From CAWDDA01 sp963813345 (GTDB taxonomy: Bacteria; Acidobacteriota; Blastocatellia; RBC074): a stretch of DNA of 64,000 nt. The notes under the pieces were generated by a model. The model ran no database searches. It was not told the origin of the DNA and was given only the letters and a program-made list of their open reading frames with translations. The translations under genes were made by a program, and so were the position numbers. The stretch lies in contig CAWEYR010000019.1 of NCBI GenBank assembly GCA_963813345.1, positions 182,891 to 246,890 of the forward strand, read 5' to 3'. Below are positions 1 through 9,858 of this stretch, in pieces (the first letter of the stretch is position 1; each line of letters starts with the position of its first letter).

Positions 1-1
1 C

Positions 2-1129
2 GGAGCATTCTACGTAAAGCCTGAAAACTGGAGCCCCTTTGCTCCGAACGGACTGACCGGAGTGCTCAAGGGAGTATCCGCGGTCTTCTTCGCATATATC
101 GGGTTTGACGCGATTTCGACGACAGCCGAAGAATGCCGCAATCCTCAGCGAGATCTTCCGCGCGCGATGATCTATTCGCTGATCATCTGTACGGTTCTTT
201 ATGTACTCATCTCGCTGGTGTTGACAGGGATGGTCAGCTATCAGCAGTTGGCGGTCGGTGATCCGCTGGCGTACGTGTTTGGGCCGGAAGGCGTCAATCT
301 TCGCTGGGTACCAGGAATTATCGCGGTCAGCGCAGTGATAGCCATGGCAACTGTGCTGCTCGTATTTCAGCTCGGTCAGCCACGCATCTGGATGGCAATG
401 AGTCGAGATGGCCTGCTCCCGCCGATTTTCTCTGCGATTCACCGGCGCTTCAAGACGCCATGGTTCGCGACCATTGTCACGGGGATTGTTGTTGCCGTCC
501 CGTCGCTTTTCATGAACCTTACCGAAGTGACCGATCTGACGAGCATCGGGACTCTTTTTGCATTTGTGCTCGTGTGTGGTGGAGTCCTGATACTCGGCCA
601 GTCGAAAGAGACGATTGCACGAAAGTTCAAGACTCCCTACTTCAATTCAAAGTACATCATTCCCGCGTTATACGTTGGGATATGGATCTTTTTCATCGCG
701 TTCAGAAGTGAGAATGTTGCTAATTTCTTCAGTGCGACAGATCCCTCCGACGCGACGCTCGGTGCCTGGGAGGTGATCAAGCACAAGATACCTCTCACCA
801 TCTATCTCATCCTCGCCACCATTGTTGCCTACCAGAGTTTCAAAAGGTCCCTCTCGCTGATTCCGGTGCTTGGCCTACTCACCTGCGGTTATCTGATGAC
901 AGAGCTTGGCTGGACCAACTGGCTGAGATTTCTTATATGGCTGCTCGTCGGTCTGATCCTCTACTTTGTGTACGGGCGTCATCACAGCAAGCTCGCCCGA
1001 GGTTTGAGTTCAAACTTTAGTTTGTGGTTCAAGCTTAAGTCGAACGCGAGGCTTACTCCACGCTTCCAGCCTCACCACCACCATTCTGGATGCGAGGCAT
1101 TTGTCTTTCCAAATAGTTGGAGTGTATAA
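2..1129 (+). CDS. APC-family amino acid permease, 5' truncated
   Basis: Integral inner-membrane amino-acid transporter of the APC superfamily, cut by the window start: the frame is open from base 2 and already reads as permease before the first internal start codon at 62. The early stretch has the family signature FFAYIGFDAIST (a conserved transmembrane helix), followed by alternating hydrophobic helices and the cytoplasmic loop QPRIWMAMSRDGLLP typical of the cationic amino-acid transporter branch. The family-like sequence ends around YFVYGRHHSKL; the last ~40 residues come from a dispersed repeat (1002-1040) and following DNA, so the tail is probably not native. Substrate cannot be told from sequence. 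No partner gene is visible; a TonB receptor follows about 70 bp downstream. Confidence 0.85.
   Translation, partial: GAFYVKPENWSPFAPNGLTGVLKGVSAVFFAYIGFDAISTTAEECRNPQRDLPRAMIYSLIICTVLYVLISLVLTGMVSYQQLAVGDPLAYVFGPEGVNLRWVPGIIAVSAVIAMATVLLVFQLGQPRIWMAMSRDGLLPPIFSAIHRRFKTPWFATIVTGIVVAVPSLFMNLTEVTDLTSIGTLFAFVLVCGGVLILGQSKETIARKFKTPYFNSKYIIPALYVGIWIFFIAFRSENVANFFSATDPSDATLGAWEVIKHKIPLTIYLILATIVAYQSFKRSLSLIPVLGLLTCGYLMTELGWTNWLRFLIWLLVGLILYFVYGRHHSKLARGLSSNFSLWFKLKSNARLTPRFQPHHHHSGCEAFVFPNSWSV
1002..1040. repeat. dispersed GAGTTCAAGCTTTAG-family repeat, degenerate copy
   Basis: A diverged copy (GAGTTCAAACTTTAG, then TTCAAGCTTAAG) of the dispersed repeat seen better at 4981-5082, 18699-18765 and 41691-41868. 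It lies inside the 3' end of the permease frame and is read as part of the protein tail. Confidence 0.6.
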
Positions 1130-1202
1130 TCGCGTCCATTCCAAGGGCTTTGCACCAGTAGTCTAAGAAGTCGTTCGAAAGTCAATGTAATCAGGAGGTT
1201 AT

Positions 1203-4200
1203 ATGGTTCAGTTTCGGATCTTCAGGGAAGTCCTGTGTGCAGTTTCATGTTTTTGATGGCCGCGGCAGGTGCAGCTCTGGCTCAAACCACGTCCATGTCG
1301 GGTCAGGTGACCGACCCCAATGGAAACGCGATTAAGGGTGCCACTATTACGGTGACCAACACTCTGACTGGTGCAGTCAGGACCACGACGTCTTCGGGTG
1401 AAGGAACATATTCCTTCGCGCAGATGGCTCCGGGTATGTATCGCGTGCGCGCCGAAGCTCAAGGGTTCAAGTCAATGGTCCAGGAAGACGTGCAGGTGCT
1501 GGTGAGCACGCCTTTGACTCTCAACATTGCGTTTACCGATGTGGGTGCCGTCAGCGATGCAGTCACTGTCACGGGTGGCGAGACGGCGATCAACACCACC
1601 GATGCGACTCTTGGTAACAGTTTCAATAATACTCAGGTGAAAGACCTGCCTCTGAACGCGCGCAATGTCGTGGGGTTGCTATCGCTACAGCCGGGTGTGA
1701 CACCAGCGGGATACGTCAATGGCGGGCGTTCGGATCAAGCCAACGTGACGCTTGATGGAGTTGATGTCAACGAGCAGCAGACAGGCGCAAGCGTTCTTCT
1801 CGGTGCTGCGAACGACGCCGGATTCCCTTCAGGAGTTCCGAGTTGTTACGACCAACCCGAATGCTGATCAGGGCAGATCGTCGGGTGCTCAGATCTCGCT
1901 GATCACAAAGTCAGGAGGCAATGACTTCCACGGATCGCTTTATGAGTATCACCGCAACACGGCGACTTCGGCAAACAACTGGTTCAACAATAAGGCGAAG
2001 CGTACCGCGCGAGGCGCTGATCAGGAACAATTTTGGCGGGGCAATCGGAGGTCCGATCGTCAAAGACCGGTTTTTCTTCTTTTTCAATTACGAAGGTTTC
2101 CGTGAGTCGCGAGGTGCGACGGCAGTTCGCGAAGTCCCGCTTCCGGGCGTTCTTGGAAGTGGTAGCGTGCGGTACGTTGCGGCGGACCCGAACGCGGCTA
2201 ACACAACTCCTTGTCCGTCCGCGACGCAATGCGAATCGCAGATGTATGACACTCACGAGCTGCACAGATCAATGCGGCTTACATTGCGGCCAACGGCATC
2301 ACGCCAAAGATCAATACGTGCGGCTACCGCTGCACTCGCTTCGGCAGCAGAGCAAGTATGTTGCTAATGACACGACTATGGGTGATGGATTGAACACGGG
2401 CGGTTTCCGTTTCAATGCAAGCACGCCCTCTTCCAACGATACTTACATTACGAAGCTGGACTTCAATCTGAGTAACAAGCAGACGCTCTTTGTCCGAGCG
2501 AATTATCAGAACGACACTGTGGTCCGAACCCGGTGGCTGCCTGATACATTTGCACCAACGACATGGGTACATCCGAAAGGCATTGCGGCTGGGCATACAT
2601 GGACAGCCTCAAACTCGCTCGTCAACAACTTCAGATACGGGTTCACGCGCGATGCGTTCACTCAGGGAGGAGATTCGGCGGAGAATTCGGTCAATTTCCG
2701 ATTCATCTTTCAGCCGCTCGCATTTCTCGCGAACGCTCGCGCGTGTAACTCCGGTGCATAACATCATCGATGATCTGTCGTATACACGTGGTAATCACGC
2801 GATGCAGTTTGGACCAATATCCGGCTGGTCACCAATGCGCGTACATCATTTCAGTCTGCTTATGATACCGCGTCCACAAACCCATCGTTCTATGATCTCT
2901 CGGGAGCCGTGGTGCTCGTTCGATGAGGCAACAGGCAGCACGCCGATCTTTCCGAATGTTGGTGGATCGTCGAGCGACCTGAGAGATGCTCTCACGGCAA
3001 TCATTGGACGGTATTCGGATTACGGAACGAACATCAATTATGACGCCAGCGGCAAGTTGATTCCGTCCGGAGAGGGGATCGTCCGGAAGTTCAAGACTCA
3101 GGAATACGAGTTTTACGGTCAGGACAGCTGGCGAGTGACGCCTTCCTTTACGTTGACCTATGGCCTGCGCTGGTCAACCTCGACGCCTGTGTACGAAGCA
3201 AACGGCACTCAGGTCAAGCCAACGCAGAGTCTGGGTGAATTCTTCGATCAGCGAGTCGCGGGTGCGAACCGGGGTCAAGCATACAATCAGTTGATAACGG
3301 TTGACCTTGCGGGCAGAGCGAATGACCGCGAAGACTATTATGAGCAGGACTGGAATAATCTCGCGCCGTCAGTTGCTTTCGCCTGGTCGCCCAATCCGAC
3401 AAATGGCTTTCTTCGAAAGACCTTCGGAGGTGGAGGCCGGAGTACTCTGCGCGGCGGGTTCCGGACGACGCACGATCGAATAGGAAGCGCGCTTGCAGTG
3501 GCATTCGATCTGAATTCTTCCCTCGGCTTTACCTCATCGAACACAATCAATGCCAACACTTACAATGTGGGCTCAAGGCTTGGACCGGAGTTCACGGGCT
3601 ACAATCCCAACGTCCGTGCGTTTGATAAACTTGTGATTCCTCCAACACTCAAGTTTCCTCTTACCGAGCCAGCAGACGAAGACCAGCGAATTCAGTCCTC
3701 ACTTGACGATACGCTGATAACGCCGGTGAATTACAGTTTCAATCTCTCCTATGCCCGCGAGCTTGGAAAAGATTTTACGGTGGAGTTCAGTTACGTCGGG
3801 CGGCTTGCTCGCGACCTGCTCGTGACCCGCGACGTAATGCATCTCAACAACCTGCGCGATCCTCAGTCGGGAGTCGTCTGGTATGATGCGATCAGGCAGT
3901 TGATCACTCTCAGAGAGCAGAATGCTGGCAATCACGTCGGTCGGCAATATTCCCTACTTTGAGAACATCTTTCCGCGCCTTGCCGGAAACTACACTGTAT
4001 TGGGTGCGACCAGGGCTCTGACTGCAACGCAGGCGGCCTACCGGCAGATCGCCCGCGGAGGAGCGGTCGGTGGACGAAACTTGACCGACTACACGACTGT
4101 TCAATTGATCTGGGATGACGGACTCGGCTATGGCGACAATCTCTTCTTCCACCCGCAGTACGGAGCGTTGTCGGTGTTTTCAACCCTCGGCACGTCGGAC

Positions 4201-4969
4201 TATCACAGCGGCCAGATTTCGCTTCGAAAACGTTTGAGTGCCGGCATTTCATTCGATGTGAACTACACGTTTGCACATTCGATCGATATCACCTCAGGTC
4301 TGCAAAATTCGGCAGCTTTCGGTGCGGCTTTCATTCAGAATCCGCTTGACATCAACCAGAACAGAGGCACTTCGGATTTTGATGTACGGCACCTGGTCAA
4401 CGCGAACTATATCGTTGAGCTGCCATTCGGGAAGGGAAAGAAGTGGCTGAGCGGGCTCAATTCTGTGGCAAACGCGTTTCTTGGGGGATGGACCCTGACT
4501 GGAATCTTCCGTTTCAACACGGGACTTCCCAGCGCCGTCGCCATTCGATGACGGGAAGTGGTCGACGAACTGGAACCTTCCGTCAAACGGATTTGCGATA
4601 CGTCCGGTTGAAGCATCGGCGACACGAACCGGTGATCCAAACCTCTTCACTGATCCGGTAGCAACCTACCGCAGCTACCGCAACTCGTATCCCGGCGAGT
4701 TTGGAGAGCGGAATCATTTGAGATATCCGAACTATTTCGTGCTCGATATGGGTCTCTACAAGTCGTTCAATCTCCCGTGGGAGGGCAGCAAGGTTGTCTT
4801 CAGATGGGAGACTTTCAATGTCACGAATACTCAGGCTTTCACCACGCTCGCAAATCGCCGGCTCGGAACTGATCCATACCTTGGAACTCCTGCCGCCGAC
4901 TGGGGCAGGTTCACCGGAATCCAGGGTGATGCCCGAGTGATGCAATTCGCACTTAGAATAGAATTCTAA
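1203..4969 (+). pseudogene. Oar-like TonB-dependent receptor, about ten frameshifts
   Basis: Outer-membrane protein of the Oar/CarboxypepD_reg-like TonB-receptor type abundant in Acidobacteria. ATG 1203 follows a clean Shine-Dalgarno (AGGAGG, ~1194-1199) and starts a signal peptide whose frame breaks at a T run near 1250. Restoring one T gives ...CFLMAAAGAALAQ, then a carboxypeptidase-regulatory-like fold (SGQVTDPNG), a plug (LNARNVVGLLSLQPG), the motif QEFRVVTTN, ITKSGGNDFHGSLYEYHRN, FFFFNYEGFR and a barrel ending in a C-terminal Phe (ALRIEF). Reading must change frame near 1250, 1810, 2015, 2245, 2340, 2740, 2818, 2910, 3940 and 4530; every segment keeps good family sequence. About 1255 residues when joined, normal for the family. 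Either a very recent pseudogene or a badly resolved stretch of assembly. Substrate unknown. Confidence 0.8.
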
Positions 4970-4980
4970 GAAGAAAGGGG

Positions 4981-5082
4981 TCAGGGGTCAGGGATCGGGG
5001 TTTGAGTTCAAGCTTTAGCTTGTGGTTACATTGGGACCACAAGCTAAAGCTTGAACTCAAACCCCTGATCCCTGACCCCTGA
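4981..5082. repeat. long inverted repeat between convergent genes
   Basis: Almost perfect ~46-bp arms (4981-5026 and 5036-5082) around a 9-bp loop. Each arm joins a GGGGTCAGGGATC-type block to the GAGTTCAAGCTTTAG block. It lies between the receptor (stop 4969) and the cytochrome b gene, and its right part encodes the last residues of the cytochrome. Could act as a bidirectional terminator; no T-tract is visible. Confidence 0.85.
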
Positions 5083-5821
5083 TCCCAAACCCCTCCTTCA
5101 GATACTCCGGATCGCGCTTCCATCCGGTAAGCATTGAAGTGAAGTTGTTCCAGCCGTGAAGTGCCACCATCACCAGGTGGCCGGGGATGAATCCGAGAAA
5201 TCCGATCATCGCCGCGAAGTGCCAGACGCGGACCAGATCGAAACCACCCGAGAGCCGAACAAGCCAACCAAGTTGCACGGGTTGGTACAACATCCAGCCA
5301 GTGACTACCGAAATCATTCCGAAGAGAATCGTTGACGTATACGCCAGCTTCTGCAACGGATTGTAGGGCTCCTTCTGTTCCGGTTTTGGCTTGAACAGAA
5401 AGTAGTGGCGTGCCATCGGCCATATCCCACGAATGTCTCGCGGCTGCAGGATCACTTGCCGCCAGTGCCCGCTCGCGATGAGATAGACAACATAGGCAAT
5501 GCCTGTCGCCATAAAGAGCCACATGAAAGTCAGGTGCCATTGCAGCGACCCGCCCAGCCAGCCTCCTAAACGCACTGCTTCCGGGAAGTGAACCAGAACT
5601 TTCTGCGGAATCTTCGGACCGAAGCTCGGAAAAGCTGCGAAGATCTGAAGACCGCTCATAGTCATTACCACCAGCGTGAATGCGTTCAGCCAATGTGTGA
5701 AACGCACAAGCCACGGATGCTCGCGTGCATACTCGCTCCGCCGGCCATTGCTCTCAACAGCAATCACCGGAATCGGGAGACCTGATTTTGTAGTTTCGAC
5801 TCTCAAATTCCTCCGTGCCAC
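5057..5821 (-). CDS. cytochrome b561-type membrane subunit
   Basis: Four-helix membrane cytochrome b of the hydrogenase/formate-dehydrogenase/thiosulfate-reductase type, about 254 residues. Candidate heme-binding histidines lie in the hydrophobic segments RFTHWLNAFTL, LQWHLTFMW, VWHFAAMIG and PGHLVMVALHGW. Its start overlaps the end of the molybdopterin oxidoreductase gene by 19 bp, so the two are translated together. The cytochrome is presumably the quinone-linked anchor of the exported molybdoenzyme, analogous in layout (not in sequence) to MsrP-MsrQ. The last dozen residues (GFGIRGQGSGV) are translated from the downstream palindrome and are unlikely to be functional. Donor and acceptor remain unknown. 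Confidence 0.8.
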   Translation of the reverse strand: MARRNLRVETTKSGLPIPVIAVESNGRRSEYAREHPWLVRFTHWLNAFTLVVMTMSGLQIFAAFPSFGPKIPQKVLVHFPEAVRLGGWLGGSLQWHLTFMWLFMATGIAYVVYLIASGHWRQVILQPRDIRGIWPMARHYFLFKPKPEQKEPYNPLQKLAYTSTILFGMISVVTGWMLYQPVQLGWLVRLSGGFDLVRVWHFAAMIGFLGFIPGHLVMVALHGWNNFTSMLTGWKRDPEYLKEGFGIRGQGSGV

Positions 5822-6504
5822 GAATAGCCCTGGTCTTCCCAGAATCCGCGTTGTTTGCTGACAGCGTCCGTGACGCGCATCGAAAACAGATATTTCGCCG
5901 ATTTGTAGCCGAGCTTCACTGGCATATGAATGCGCAGCGGTGCTCCGTGCCCGCGATCGAGCGGCCGGCCGTTCATCTCGTAACAGAGCAGTGACTGCGG
6001 ATGCAGACAGCTCGCCATGTCATATGACGAGTAGTAATCGTCGTAACACGTGACTTCGACGAATCGCGCTCTGAGATCAGCTCCAGCCAGGGCCAGGAAG
6101 TCCGACATGCATACTCCACCGAAAGCGCCGATCACGCTCCAGCCTTCGATGCAGATGTGTCGCACGATCTGATTCTGTTTTGGCAGCGCTTTGATCTGAT
6201 CAATTGTGTATTCGCCTGGACGCGCCACCTGTCCTTCGACGATCAGTTTCCAGTTCGCGAAGTCAATCTCGGGTTCGTGCGTGCCATAGGTGTTATAAGG
6301 AAACTTTTCGAGCGGCGTGACTTCGCTCGGGGAGAATGTTTCGACAAGCTGCGCCGGCCGGAAGAGTTTCTCGGACGCAATATCGCTGAATTCGAGTCCG
6401 CGTTTGATCAGCTTCTCGCTAACCGACGGAACGGCGATCACACCAAGAGCGGCGAGCGGAGCCAGTTTCAAGAGTTCACGACGTGTAAGGCCTGTGTCTT
6501 TCAT
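5803..6504 (-). CDS. Tat-exported molybdopterin oxidoreductase, sulfite-oxidase fold
   Basis: Molybdopterin-dependent oxidoreductase of the SUOX/YedY (MsrP) fold, 233 residues. The N-terminus TRRELLKLAPLAALG is a twin-arginine signal, so the folded enzyme should be exported to the periplasm. The segment VRHICIEGWS contains the cysteine expected to ligate molybdenum, and YDDYYSSYDM plus GAPLRIHMPVKLGYKSAKY match cofactor-binding regions. The length suits a single-domain MsrP-like enzyme without a heme or dimerisation domain. It overlaps the cytochrome b gene, which probably exchanges electrons with it. Possible roles are methionine-sulfoxide reduction or a small-molecule oxidation; sequence alone does not decide. 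Confidence 0.82.
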   Translation of the reverse strand: MKDTGLTRRELLKLAPLAALGVIAVPSVSEKLIKRGLEFSDIASEKLFRPAQLVETFSPSEVTPLEKFPYNTYGTHEPEIDFANWKLIVEGQVARPGEYTIDQIKALPKQNQIVRHICIEGWSVIGAFGGVCMSDFLALAGADLRARFVEVTCYDDYYSSYDMASCLHPQSLLCYEMNGRPLDRGHGAPLRIHMPVKLGYKSAKYLFSMRVTDAVSKQRGFWEDQGYSWHGGI

Positions 6505-6533
6505 TTATTTCAAGTGTAGGCACAAAGTCTGCC

Positions 6534-6649
6534 TAGGAGCGCTGGCCTCGGCCGGCCACGAGCCGCGAAGCGTGCGAGTCGTGGAGAGTCCTTGTGCTAA
6601 GCTCGCACGCTTCGCAGCTCGGGGCCGGCCGGAGGCCAGCGCTCCCAGG
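6534..6649. repeat. inverted repeat, GCCGCGAAGCGTGCGAG family
   Basis: Palindrome with outer arms GGAGCGCTGGCCTC / GAGGCCAGCGCTCC and inner arms GAGCCGCGAAGCGTGCGAG / CTCGCACGCTTCGCAGCTC. It lies upstream of the molybdoenzyme and just after the stop of the fasciclin gene. A second copy is at 13548-13680. Confidence 0.8.
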
Positions 6650-6677
6650 TGCGCCGTCCGTCTGCGCGATGTGTCGA

Positions 6678-7238
6678 CTAAGGCATCAAAACCTTGTCGA
6701 TTACATGGATGACGCCATTGGATTGATTGACGTTGGCAATAGTGATCTTCGCCATCCCACCCTTGGAATCGACGACTTCAATCATGTCGCCGGAAAGCTT
6801 CGCCGAAAGCTCTTCACCCTGGACGGTCTTGAGTTTGGCGGTGCCTCCACCCTGCTTGATCAGGCGCTCGAGAGCCTTTGAGTTAAGTCGCCCCGGGACA
6901 ACGTGATAGGTCAGCACCGAAGTCAGCGTGCCTTTGTTCTCGGGCTTGAGCAGAGTGTCGACTGTCCCGGCCGGCAATGCGCTGAACGCCGAATTCACAG
7001 GTGCGAATACGGTAAACGGTCCAGCTCCCTGCAACGTGTCGACGAGCCCTGCAGCTTTGACCGCGGCAACGAGCGTGGTGTGATCCTTCGAATTGACGGC
7101 GTTCTCGATGATGTTTTTGGTCGGGTACATCGGCGCACCGCCAACAGTGACTGGCTTTTGAGCGAAAGCGGTGTCGGAACCGAGCGTTGAACCCATGATC
7201 GCGCCCGCGGCCATCAATGCAAAAAACAGCTTCTTCAT
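6678..7238 (-). CDS. secreted fasciclin (FAS1) domain protein
   Basis: Secreted 186-residue protein with one FAS1 domain. A signal peptide (MKKLFFALMAAGAIMG...AFA) is followed by the FAS1 core: NIIENAVNSKDHTTLVAAVKAAGL, then the H1-type motif GPFTVFAPVNSAFSALP, the conserved LTYHVVPG, and the H2-type end NGVIHVIDKVLMP. The start is supported by AAGGAG about 7 bases upstream of the ATG. FAS1 proteins usually mediate cell-surface or matrix adhesion; no partner is visible here. It stands alone, divergent from the FAD-oxidoreductase/regulator gene at 7372. Confidence 0.9.
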   Translation of the reverse strand: MKKLFFALMAAGAIMGSTLGSDTAFAQKPVTVGGAPMYPTKNIIENAVNSKDHTTLVAAVKAAGLVDTLQGAGPFTVFAPVNSAFSALPAGTVDTLLKPENKGTLTSVLTYHVVPGRLNSKALERLIKQGGGTAKLKTVQGEELSAKLSGDMIEVVDSKGGMAKITIANVNQSNGVIHVIDKVLMP

Positions 7239-7371
7239 CCTTTACTCCTTATGGAAACACAAGTTATCAAGTTTCTCCTGCGACGACTTCACCGTCATCG
7301 CTCACGAAATCATCTACGGAGCGCTCGTCCTGAATGGATTGGTCATCCAACTTGTGTAAAATGATAGTCAT

Positions 7372-9858
7372 ATGAGTTTGCGAATCGATCGCCGGGAATT
7401 CCTCAGGCGGAGCGCGATGGTTGCGACCGCGATCCCGGCATTCCGTCAACATCCAATAGCCCAACAGCCGCTTGTGGATGCCGTTAGGGCTGGCCGAGAA
7501 ACCGGCAGGACGATAGGCGAGATTGATCCGGCCACGATTCGGAAGTTTGCATCGCAGATCCGCGGGCGGATGCTTCGGCCGGATGATCCCGGTTATCGCG
7601 CTGCCTCCCAGTTCTGGGACGGCCGGATACTGAAACGCCCGGGTCTCGTCGTTCGCTGTGCGACTTCGGAAGACATCGCCACTTGCGTGAAGTTCGCGCG
7701 CGACGAGGACCTCGTCCTTGCTATTCGCGGAGGGGCGCATACGCGCAATTCGAGCTGCGAAGGCGGTCTCCTCGTCAATCTATCGGATATGAAAGGGATT
7801 TCAGTCGATCCTGCACAACGCGTTGCGCGGGTCCAGGCGGGTCTTATGGTAGGCAATGTCGACAAGGCGACTTCAGCCCATGGTCTGGCTGCCGTCCTGG
7901 GCGAATGTCCCTCTGTCGGCATCTCGGGGCTCACTCTCGGAGGGGGGCTGGGCCGGCTGATGGGACAGCATGGATCGCTGTGTGACAACCTTCTCGCGGC
8001 GGAGGTAGTTACTGCCGATGGAACTGTGCGCCGGGTGAGAGCTGAAGAGAACGAGGACTTGTATTGGGCGATCCGCGGTGGCGGTGGCAATTTCGGAATT
8101 GCGACCAGCTTCGAATATCGCCTCCATCCTGTGCGCCAGGTTTTATCGGGAATGCTGAGATATCGTCTATCCGAGGCTCGAGCACTGCTCCGATTCCTGC
8201 GGGAATACATGGCGAGCGCACCCGACGGCCTCGACGTGGTTGTCGAAATCGGCAGCCGCCTCCTGACGTACGCGCCCGATGCACAGACGCCGATTGTAGT
8301 AATCAACGTGTGTTTCGCGGGCGATCTTCGAGACGCTGAAAAAGTACTGCGCCCGCTGCGCTCGTTCAGAAAGCCGACCAGCGATACGATACGGCCGACG
8401 TCCTATTTCGCAGCTCAGGGCCTTGCCGATGTCTCGCCATTGATCAGACATGCGTCCTCCAGGCTTTCGGGCAGGCTTTCGGGCAGGTTTTCGGGATACA
8501 CGCGGTCGGGCTTCCTGTCGCAACTTAGCGACGACGTAATTGACCGGATCATCGCATCAACCGAAAGGCCACCATCCGCGTCCTGGTGTGTATCACTGGA
8601 CCACTTTCTGCACGGAGAGATTTGCCGCGTTCGCGAGAACGAGATGGCGTTCAGCCTCAGGCAGGGTGGCTGCAGTCTTCGCACAACCGCATTTCAACCG
8701 GGAAGCGGACAGCCGGAAAAAGCCATTGCGTGGGTAAGAGGCCTCAATGAGTCGCTTGAGCCGTTTTCAGGAGGCAGGATGTACATGAATTATCTTACAG
8801 ATCAGGGCGAGCCGGGCGTCCGCGCGGCTTTCGGTGAGAATTACACTCGGCTGGCAGAGCTAAAAAAGAAGTACGATCCGACCAATTTCTTTCGCTTCAA
8901 CCAGAACATTGAACCTGGCATGTTAGTACCAGGCGCCCCCAAGCGCATGAAAGAGGAAAAACTTGAGATTCGCCTCTTGGGTCCTGTTACGATAGCAGTG
9001 GATGGCGAAACAATCGACGAACGATTGTGGACACGCCGCAAAGCGAAATCACTCGTCAAGATCCTCGCACTCTCTCCCCGTCATCAACTCGGTCGCGAGC
9101 AATTGATGGAATTGCTCTGGCCGGAGCTCGATCCGGAGCTTTCATCGAATAATCTAAACAAAGTCATTCACGCTGCGCGCAGGGTGCTCGAACCTGATCT
9201 CAAGTCAGGTACGGAATCGCGTTTCATTGCGACTCAGGAGCAGCACGTCGCACTGAAGGCTCCAGGTGGGGTTCATATCGATGCCGAGGAGTTCGAAGCG
9301 AGGGCGACGCATGCGCTGCGCGGCGACGCTGTTGTCGAATGCGATCGGGCCATCGAACTTTATGCCGGTGACCTTCTCGATGAGGATCGTTACGAACCGT
9401 GGGCCGAGGCGCGTCGTGAACAGCTTAAAAGGCTTTACGAGCGGCTGCTGGCGCACGCCGGGCAGTTGGATGAAGCGCAAGGAAGGATTGAAGAGAGCCT
9501 GGACCGCTGGCGCAAGCTTCTTGCAGCGGATCCCGCGAACGAAGATGCGCATCGGCAGTTGATGCGGCTTTATGCACGAACGGGAAGCCGCCATCAGGCC
9601 TTGCAGCAGTTCGAACAATGCAAAGAGATCATCCGGCGCGAGCTCGACGCAGAGCCTGAACCGGCCACACTCGATCTGTACAAGCAGATTCTTTCGGGGA
9701 AAGTTGAAGCGCAGAATGCGGTTCGAGCGCAAGCGGCGGCGCCGGTCACTCGGCCGGATACGGATTCAAACAGTCGCACGCGGCGCCGGGTTTGGATCGC
9801 AGCCGCGCTTGGTAGTGTTGGCGGTTCTCGCTGCCGGGCTTGTCTACTTCAAGCGTGA
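7372..9858 (+). CDS. FAD-linked oxidoreductase fused to SARP/BTAD-type regulator
   Basis: Unusual two-part frame. Residues 1-~30 carry a Tat-like signal (RREFLRRSAM). Residues ~70-520 form a berberine-bridge-type oxidase: IRGGAHTRNSSCEGG holds the His, and LGECPSVGISGLTLGGGLG the Cys, expected for bicovalent FAD attachment; the BBE end is YDPTNFFRFNQNIEP. After ~10 linker residues, MKEEKLEIRLLGPVTIAVDG (Met526) opens a winged-helix domain (SNNLNKVIHAARRVLEP) followed by a bacterial transcriptional activator (BTAD) helical domain to ~780. A frame break near 9800 stops it in the following transmembrane segment; the continuation is at 9840-11249. Natural fusion or two genes merged by a missing frame break near 8930 is open. 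Contains a 12-bp tandem repeat at 8461-8495. Confidence 0.75.
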   Translation: MSLRIDRREFLRRSAMVATAIPAFRQHPIAQQPLVDAVRAGRETGRTIGEIDPATIRKFASQIRGRMLRPDDPGYRAASQFWDGRILKRPGLVVRCATSEDIATCVKFARDEDLVLAIRGGAHTRNSSCEGGLLVNLSDMKGISVDPAQRVARVQAGLMVGNVDKATSAHGLAAVLGECPSVGISGLTLGGGLGRLMGQHGSLCDNLLAAEVVTADGTVRRVRAEENEDLYWAIRGGGGNFGIATSFEYRLHPVRQVLSGMLRYRLSEARALLRFLREYMASAPDGLDVVVEIGSRLLTYAPDAQTPIVVINVCFAGDLRDAEKVLRPLRSFRKPTSDTIRPTSYFAAQGLADVSPLIRHASSRLSGRLSGRFSGYTRSGFLSQLSDDVIDRIIASTERPPSASWCVSLDHFLHGEICRVRENEMAFSLRQGGCSLRTTAFQPGSGQPEKAIAWVRGLNESLEPFSGGRMYMNYLTDQGEPGVRAAFGENYTRLAELKKKYDPTNFFRFNQNIEPGMLVPGAPKRMKEEKLEIRLLGPVTIAVDGETIDERLWTRRKAKSLVKILALSPRHQLGREQLMELLWPELDPELSSNNLNKVIHAARRVLEPDLKSGTESRFIATQEQHVALKAPGGVHIDAEEFEARATHALRGDAVVECDRAIELYAGDLLDEDRYEPWAEARREQLKRLYERLLAHAGQLDEAQGRIEESLDRWRKLLAADPANEDAHRQLMRLYARTGSRHQALQQFEQCKEIIRRELDAEPEPATLDLYKQILSGKVEAQNAVRAQAAAPVTRPDTDSNSRTRRRVWIAAALGSVGGSRCRACLLQA
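8461..8495 (+). repeat. 12-bp in-frame tandem repeat
   Basis: Three consecutive copies of AGGCTTTCGGGC (third copy with one change and one base short) inside the oxidase domain, encoding repeated RLSG units. It is in frame, so it lengthens a loop without breaking the gene. Confidence 0.85.
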
